58,155 nt of DNA from JAVBPA01 sp031549925 (lineage in GTDB: Bacteria; Bacillota; Clostridia; Oscillospirales; CAG-272), in NCBI GenBank assembly GCA_031549925.1, contig JAVBPA010000067.1:1-58155 (forward strand), read 5' to 3'. Positions 53,478 through 58,155 of the stretch are shown one piece after another. The notes under the pieces were generated by a model, which saw only the letters and a program-made list of their open reading frames with translations, did no database searches and was not told the DNA's origin. The position numbers and the translations under genes are program-made. Numbering within the stretch: position 1 is the first letter of the stretch; the number at the start of each line of letters is the position of its first letter.

Positions 53478-54653
53478 TTAAAGAGCCGAATGCCAAATAT
53501 CAGCGATTTTTTCGATATCCTCTGTGCTCCAGTCCGGATTTATCATAATATAAACCGTTTTTGACAAATAATCAATTGTTTTCGGACACATGCCATATGA
53601 ATAATTATGATTTAATTTTTTATTTTCCTCCATTTTAAATGGATCCATTCTAGGATGAAAAGCTCCGCGTTTTTCCATGATCGGAGTCCAGTTCCGATAT
53701 ACATGCTTACCTGTATCAATAGGCAAAACCCCTCCGGTTACCGAAGCGAACTTCCTCGCTTTTTCTTCCGTCTCAAATCTTAACGGAAGTGTTGTTCCGC
53801 AGTCGCCCTCAATATCGTGTGACGGAGCAAAACTGAATTTTTTTGAAAGTATATCCATAAATATTTTTTTGTTCATACGCAGATCGTATAATATACCGTC
53901 GAGCTTTGTAAGCTGAGAATTTAATATCGCTCCCGTTATTTCTCCGACGCGGTATTCATTACCGCAGAACTGAGGTTCGTTCACTCCGTCAAGCTGCGCT
54001 CCGAAATATGCTATCGCGCTTGCGTCGTGATATATCAAAGCGCGTTCGTATAATACGCGGTTAGATGTAAGCAGCGCCCCGCCTTCTCCCGATGATATAA
54101 CCTTGAAAAAATTAAAGCTTAAAGCTCCCGCCGTGCCAATCGAACCGAGTCTCCTGCCTTTATAAGAACCGCCGTCCGCTTGGCAAGCGTCTTCCACTAC
54201 GGCAATCCCATACTTTTTGGCAAGAGTGCAAACCGCATCCATATCACAAGGAAAACCCTGTATATGAACAGGTATTATTGCTTTTGTATATCTGGATATT
54301 TTTATTTCTGTATCGACTACATCAAGTGTCAGTGCGCTGTCACATTCGGCAATAACCGGTATCGCTCCGACAGAAGTGACTGCCATAGCAGTGGCTATAT
54401 ATGTATATGCGGGAATGATAACTTCATCACCCGGGCCTATTCCGAGTCCTATAAGAGCAGATGTTATCGCGGCATAACCGCTTGTCATCAAAAGCGCGTA
54501 ATCAATTCCAAGCATTTCTTTCAATTTTTCTTCACATTTAAAAACTTCCTGCCGGTCATTGTTTATTTTGAAAAGACTGACACCCTGTGTAAGAGGTTTA
54601 AATGCTTCAAGTTCTTCTTTTCCGAATCTGTACATAAAATTTTTCTCCTGCAA
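53478..54653 (-). CDS. DegT/DnrJ/EryC1/StrS family aminotransferase
   Basis: A 391-residue PLP enzyme. The PLP-binding part contains GIGPGDEVIIPAYTYIATA and the catalytic Lys in LSFNFFKVISSGEGG; EDACQADGG holds the PLP-contacting Asp. Members transfer an amino group to a keto-sugar or keto-inositol, or dehydrate sugars. GGAG lies about 9 bases before the ATG. It starts 3 bp after the stop of an ADP-ribosylglycohydrolase gene, so the two are tightly linked. Substrate unknown; no nucleotide-sugar biosynthesis cluster surrounds it. Confidence 0.92.
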   Translation of the reverse strand: MQEKNFMYRFGKEELEAFKPLTQGVSLFKINNDRQEVFKCEEKLKEMLGIDYALLMTSGYAAITSALIGLGIGPGDEVIIPAYTYIATAMAVTSVGAIPVIAECDSALTLDVVDTEIKISRYTKAIIPVHIQGFPCDMDAVCTLAKKYGIAVVEDACQADGGSYKGRRLGSIGTAGALSFNFFKVISSGEGGALLTSNRVLYERALIYHDASAIAYFGAQLDGVNEPQFCGNEYRVGEITGAILNSQLTKLDGILYDLRMNKKIFMDILSKKFSFAPSHDIEGDCGTTLPLRFETEEKARKFASVTGGVLPIDTGKHVYRNWTPIMEKRGAFHPRMDPFKMEENKKLNHNYSYGMCPKTIDYLSKTVYIMINPDWSTEDIEKIADIWHSAL

Positions 54654-54656
54654 AAT

Positions 54657-56018
54657 TCAATTTCTTTTGATTTTATTATAAACTGTCCAGGATCTTTCGG
54701 CGCAATCGGATATTTTTATGGGATGAAATCCCCAAACCGCGCTGTAAAGAGTATCGTTCAGCGGTACAATCCATTTCTCCGGCAATGCGGAAGCACCCAG
54801 CAAAGCTCCCATTATCGAACCGACAGTAGCTCCGTTGCAATCCGTATCCCATCCTCCGTAAACCGCGTTGGTTATCGCTTTTTCGTAATCTCCGTCCGAA
54901 AGCAGCAGAGAAGCGGCACATAAAGCGGCGTTATTATTTGTATGAACTCCGCTGTAATCGCCGAATGTATTCCATAGCTCATACATTACACGGTCTGGTT
55001 CATATCCGTCACCCGCTATATCAACCGCACGGTTTATATCCGCATATAGTCTTGAAGTTTTAGGTATAACCGATAACCCGGCTTTTATGCAGCGCAGCAA
55101 ACCCTCCCGGTTTTTCTCCCTTTCCCCAAAAGCGGCGGCAATAACAGCGGAGAAGAACATCGCTCCGTAAATCCCGTTTTTGACATGTGAGAAAGCGGCG
55201 TCGTTATATGCCATTTTAGCTGCGAGAAGCGGATTTCCCGCCGCTGCGTAACCATAGGAATCAACGCGTATTTGCGCTCCAATCCATTCGCGGTAAGGGT
55301 TCAGATATTCCCTTGTATAGCAAAGCTTTTTTTGCAAATCGGTTTCGTCCGATGCATTTGCGTAATTTATGTATGCTTGTTTTTCGGCTGTGCAAACCAT
55401 ATTGTAAGGAAGATACGTGTACCATAGATTTCCGATATCAAACGGTGTAAAATTCGCCCCCCACTGCTCTGTTGCAACAAGTCCGAGTACTGTATAACGG
55501 ATATCGTCGTCTGTTTCCATAAATTTTATATTTTCTCTTGTGCTAGCAGGACATCCTACGCGTAATCCGTATTTTTCTTCAGCCGGAGAATGAATCGGTG
55601 TATAAAAACTGATCGGCCATTCACCGTATTCGGAAAACCAGAGTTTTACACTCTCAAACCCCTTTCTTCCGTCTCCGCCGCCCATGTACGGATATCCTTC
55701 GACAGGTTTTCCGAGCGCGCAACCGGCGCATCTGCCAAGCCATGCTCCCAAAAATTTATCGGAAGTGATCTCTTCTGAGTTTTCCCAGGCATAACCGTCG
55801 AGCAGCTTATTTATTTCATTATAATCATTTGGTTCGTTGTAAGGAAAATCTGATTTTATTTTCAAAGCACACAGCTTTTCGTATAAATCCATGAGTTTTT
55901 CCTTATTTCCCGCACATTGCGAATGGAGTTCTTTCATTCCGGAGATATCGCAGCCCTCCTGTCCGCGCTGTATTATCTCTTCGTATATCAGATTTTCCAA
56001 ATTAGTCCAACCGGGCAT
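54657..56018 (-). CDS. ADP-ribosylglycohydrolase family protein
   Basis: A 453-residue protein of the ADP-ribosyl-(dinitrogen reductase) hydrolase family. After a helical N-terminal extension (about residues 1-80) come FLGAWLGRCAGCALGKPVEG, METDDDIRYTV (metal-binding Asp cluster) and near the C-terminus YGGWDTDCNGATVGSIMGAL, the second metal motif WDTDxxxA. All metal ligands appear to be kept. The family removes ADP-ribose from proteins or splits related glycosides, including nucleosides. AAGGAG lies 8 bases before the ATG. It is the first gene of the unit with DegT, radA and GNAT. Confidence 0.9.
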   Translation of the reverse strand: MPGWTNLENLIYEEIIQRGQEGCDISGMKELHSQCAGNKEKLMDLYEKLCALKIKSDFPYNEPNDYNEINKLLDGYAWENSEEITSDKFLGAWLGRCAGCALGKPVEGYPYMGGGDGRKGFESVKLWFSEYGEWPISFYTPIHSPAEEKYGLRVGCPASTRENIKFMETDDDIRYTVLGLVATEQWGANFTPFDIGNLWYTYLPYNMVCTAEKQAYINYANASDETDLQKKLCYTREYLNPYREWIGAQIRVDSYGYAAAGNPLLAAKMAYNDAAFSHVKNGIYGAMFFSAVIAAAFGEREKNREGLLRCIKAGLSVIPKTSRLYADINRAVDIAGDGYEPDRVMYELWNTFGDYSGVHTNNNAALCAASLLLSDGDYEKAITNAVYGGWDTDCNGATVGSIMGALLGASALPEKWIVPLNDTLYSAVWGFHPIKISDCAERSWTVYNKIKRN

Positions 56019-56250
56019 TTTTATTTCTCCTTTTTATTTATTTAGTCAATATTTTTTATTTAAAAATCTACTTCAAACATTTTTGTTGACTATATTTATC
56101 TTTTATTATAATATAAAGACAATAGCTGTATCTAAAAATAAATTTTATGAATATTTGCCATTATTATATATTAAGCTCCCTTGTTTTGCAATAGAAATAA
56201 TAAATGATAAATTTTTGAATATTATTTTATAAAAGAAAGAAGAATTATAT

Positions 56251-56724
56251 ATGGATGTTATTTTAACAGAAGCTTTTGTTCAGGATTGTGAGCATATCCG
56301 AGAAATGCAAATATTGGGTTTTAAAGCTTTGCTAGAAAAATATGAAGATTATGAAACAAATCCTGGAGCCGAATCACTCGAAAAAATTGAATGGAGGTTT
56401 AGTTTCCCAAATGTAAAGCATTATTTTATCCGGTTGCAATATACGGATGTAGGATATATAAGGATACAGAAGCTCAATGAAAATACATGCAGGCTTTCAC
56501 AAATGTTTATACTTCCCGAATACCAAGGAAAAAAGTATGCTCAGCAAGCTATAGCAATAGCTGAAAAACTTTATCCGGAAGCAAAAAAATGGGAGCTTGA
56601 TACAATAAAACAGGAACAAAAATTATGTTATCTTTATGAAAAAATGGGTTATAAATTAACCGGACAAGAAAAAAACATAAAAGACGGAATGGATTTGGTC
56701 TCTTACGAAAAACGGATTTTTTGA
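56251..56724 (+). CDS. GNAT family N-acetyltransferase
   Basis: A 157-residue GNAT protein. The acetyl-CoA motif reads MFILPEYQGKKYAQQAIAIAE, cut here to the QGKKYAQ core near residue 90, and YLYEKMGYKLTGQ gives the usual end. The substrate is unknown. A possible promoter (TTGTTG, 18 bases, TATAAT) lies at about 56084-56113, leaving a leader of about 130 bases. It converges on spoVAE across a nested inverted-repeat element. Confidence 0.88.
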   Translation: MDVILTEAFVQDCEHIREMQILGFKALLEKYEDYETNPGAESLEKIEWRFSFPNVKHYFIRLQYTDVGYIRIQKLNENTCRLSQMFILPEYQGKKYAQQAIAIAEKLYPEAKKWELDTIKQEQKLCYLYEKMGYKLTGQEKNIKDGMDLVSYEKRIF

Positions 56725-56745
56725 ATTTTTTCAATGTACGGAATT

Positions 56746-56844
56746 ACGGTCGCTTTTTTGCGAAAAAAAGCTCCGCAAAAAACTTTCATTGAAAGTTTTG
56801 CGGTTTGCAACTTTGTTTATTTGGGTTTTCACAAAAGCGACCGT
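56746..56844. repeat. 99-bp nested inverted-repeat element (terminator or MITE-like)
   Basis: Perfect 12-bp terminal repeats ACGGTCGCTTTT (56746-56757) and AAAAGCGACCGT (56833-56844) enclose an inner stem CCGCAAAA..CTTTC / GAAAGTTTTGCGG (56773-56803). It lies between the convergent GNAT and spoVAE genes. No target-site duplication is obvious. It may be a bidirectional terminator or a small mobile repeat. Confidence 0.65.
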
Positions 56845-56901
56845 GTCCTCGTAACCTTTGTCTTCAGTTGAGGTAAGTATCTTTATAAAAAATAAATATT
56901 C

Positions 56902-57267
56902 TTATTTAGGTTTCCCTCTAAAAACTACGGCTGTTATCCATCCGAATATCAGCGAAGCCGCAATTCCGGCGGATGCTGCGCAAAGAGGTCCTGTCAGCAC
57001 GCCTATCAAACCTCTTTCAGCGACGGCGTGCCGGACTCCGGTTGCCAATGAATAACCGAATCCTATTAAAGGTACAGTAGCACCGCAACCCGCAAATTCA
57101 ACCAACGGTTTATAAATGCCGAAAGCAGTTAAAACAACTCCCGCGCAGACATATGCCACAAGAACGCGTGCGGGAGTCAGAGGGGTTAAATCAATAAGAA
57201 GCTGTGCTACAACGCATATTGCTCCCCCGATTACAAATGCCCATACATAATTCAAGAATGTTTCCAT
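56902..57267 (-). CDS. spoVAE: Stage V sporulation protein AE
   Basis: About 121 residues from the ATG at 57267, chosen because GGAG lies about 9 bases upstream and the length matches SpoVAE (about 116); the frame is open further upstream inside spoVAD. It has three or four helices (first about residues 6-24) with GGAICVVAQLLIDLT and FAGCGATVPLIGFGYSLA, both typical. It belongs to the SpoVA channel that moves dipicolinic acid during spore formation and germination. It follows spoVAD by 14 bp. Confidence 0.92.
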   Translation of the reverse strand: METFLNYVWAFVIGGAICVVAQLLIDLTPLTPARVLVAYVCAGVVLTAFGIYKPLVEFAGCGATVPLIGFGYSLATGVRHAVAERGLIGVLTGPLCAASAGIAASLIFGWITAVVFRGKPK

Positions 57268-57281
57268 ACCGCGTATCTCCG

Positions 57282-58155
57282 TTAATTTTCGATTCTGACA
57301 AGGTGAGCCACACCCGGAATACTGTTTCCCTGTTTGACAGCCATCGGACTCATAAGCGCGCCTGTTCCGATAAAGAGTATGTTTTTGTATTCGCCGCCGC
57401 ATAACTTTTTTAAAAGATATGAAGCAAGGACTACCGCGCTGCAGCCGCATCCGGAACCTCCCATACACATATCCTGAACCGTTCTATGGTATATCAGCAA
57501 TCCGCAATCTGTGCATACTCCAGAAATATCCAAACCCTCTTTTTTAGTAAGCTCAAGCAGTATGGAATGTCCTTCATATCCGAGATCTCCTGTTGCGATA
57601 ATTGAAAAATCATCCGGTTTTAAAGATGATTGTTTAAAATATCGTACCAATGTATCAGCCGCCGCCGGAGCCAGTGCCGCTCCCATGTTGTTCGCATCCG
57701 TAATTCCTAAATCTACCGTTCTACCTAACAATATCTCCGTAACTCGCGGTCCTGAACCGTTTCTGTCCAACAAGAACGCTCCCGACCCTGTAACCGTCCA
57801 TTGTGAAGTCGGAGTTTTTTGCCCTCCGTATTCCAGGGGAAAACGAAACTGCCGCTCAGCCGAACAATTGTGCGATGAAGTTATTACGATTGATCTTTCA
57901 AAATAATTTGCGTTCAAAGCCATCGAAGCGAGCGCAAGCCCTTCTGAGGCTGTTGAACATGCTCCGTACAAACCAATATACGAAACATCGTATTCGATAA
58001 GACCGTATATTGAAGAAGTGCATTGATTCATTAAATCTCCCGCGTAAACCGCGTCTACCATATCCGGAGACATTTTCGCTTTCGCAAGAGTCATGTTGAA
58101 CGCCTGACGCTGCATTTCCGCTTCGGATTTTTCCCATGTATCCTGACCGAATCGG
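57282..58155 (-). CDS. spoVAD: Stage V sporulation protein AD, 5' end beyond window
   Basis: The visible 290 residues are the C-terminal part of SpoVAD; the frame continues past 58155, and the residues before the internal Met at 58115 (FGQDTWEKSEAEM) match the family, so that Met is not the start. The thiolase-like fold shows the GACSTASEGLALA loop with a Cys in the thiolase position, SSHNCSAERQFRFP, GGQKTPTSQWTVTG and CTDCGLLIY. It binds dipicolinic acid in spores. With spoVAE it shows that the organism can sporulate. Confidence 0.95.
   Translation of the reverse strand, partial: RFGQDTWEKSEAEMQRQAFNMTLAKAKMSPDMVDAVYAGDLMNQCTSSIYGLIEYDVSYIGLYGACSTASEGLALASMALNANYFERSIVITSSHNCSAERQFRFPLEYGGQKTPTSQWTVTGSGAFLLDRNGSGPRVTEILLGRTVDLGITDANNMGAALAPAAADTLVRYFKQSSLKPDDFSIIATGDLGYEGHSILLELTKKEGLDISGVCTDCGLLIYHRTVQDMCMGGSGCGCSAVVLASYLLKKLCGGEYKNILFIGTGALMSPMAVKQGNSIPGVAHLVRIEN

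Noticed and set aside
57268..57468. Longer N-terminal extension of SpoVAE
   Set aside because: The extra frame overlaps spoVAD on the same strand, is Cys/Arg-rich and unlike the family; the ATG at 57267 has a ribosome site and gives the normal length.
1..58155. CRISPR array, prophage or insertion sequence
   Set aside because: No regularly spaced repeats, transposase, integrase or phage structural genes were seen in any part of the window.

Overview
The window is low-GC DNA that fits an endospore-forming member of the Bacillota, most likely an uncultured clostridial gut anaerobe. Support comes from the sporulation genes spoVAE and spoVAD at the right edge, the Firmicutes-type run yybS-like / gdpP / rplI / dnaB / tilS / hpt / ftsH, four lipoproteins, an SLH-domain surface protein, and glycoside hydrolases of families 127, 95 and 78. 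No rRNA, tRNA, CRISPR array, prophage or insertion sequence could be supported.

Region 1 (1-7.4 kb, plus strand): the end of a GH127-type enzyme, an orphan sugar-binding lipoprotein, a Gfo/Idh/MocA dehydrogenase, a small membrane protein, a VOC protein, an ABM-fold monooxygenase and a CtpE-like P-type ATPase. Region 2 (7.6-13 kb, plus): two tandem MutS-like ATPases without mismatch-recognition domains, then a GH95 glycosidase. Region 3 (13-21 kb, minus): a 1477-residue SLH surface protein with a long leader, a GH78 alpha-L-rhamnosidase with its own promoter and operator-like palindrome, and a membrane-anchored NAGPA-type phosphodiester glycosidase.

Region 4 (21-29.3 kb): a NupNOPQ/BMP nucleoside ABC importer and xpt on the minus strand; divergently a DUF3842 protein, then an ECF-type S component that overlaps a two-domain uridine-kinase-like protein. 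Uptake and salvage of purines (nup, xpt, and hpt further on) is a clear theme. Region 5 (29.3-41.7 kb, minus): secreted cyclophilin, alpha/beta hydrolase, then a housekeeping block transcribed right to left from a strong promoter at 41.7 kb: yybS-like, gdpP, a TIM-barrel isomerase, rplI, dnaB, tilS, hpt, with ftsH after a 475-bp gap.

Region 6 (41.7-51.6 kb): an unassigned six-hairpin-type glycosidase diverging from a second Gfo/Idh/MocA gene, an AlgX/DltD-like lipoprotein, a DUF1538 membrane protein coupled to a tandem PII protein, three uncharacterised minus-strand genes, a metallophosphoesterase and an orphan ilvN. Region 7 (51.6-58.2 kb): a minus-strand run ADP-ribosylglycohydrolase / DegT aminotransferase / radA / GNAT, a plus-strand GNAT, a nested 99-bp inverted-repeat element, and spoVAE/spoVAD.

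Most notable for follow-up: the internally duplicated DUF1538 transporter with a duplicated PII partner, the ECF S component plus kinase fusion with a structured leader, the tandem MutS-like ATPases that share a changed Walker B motif, and several palindromes placed on promoters.
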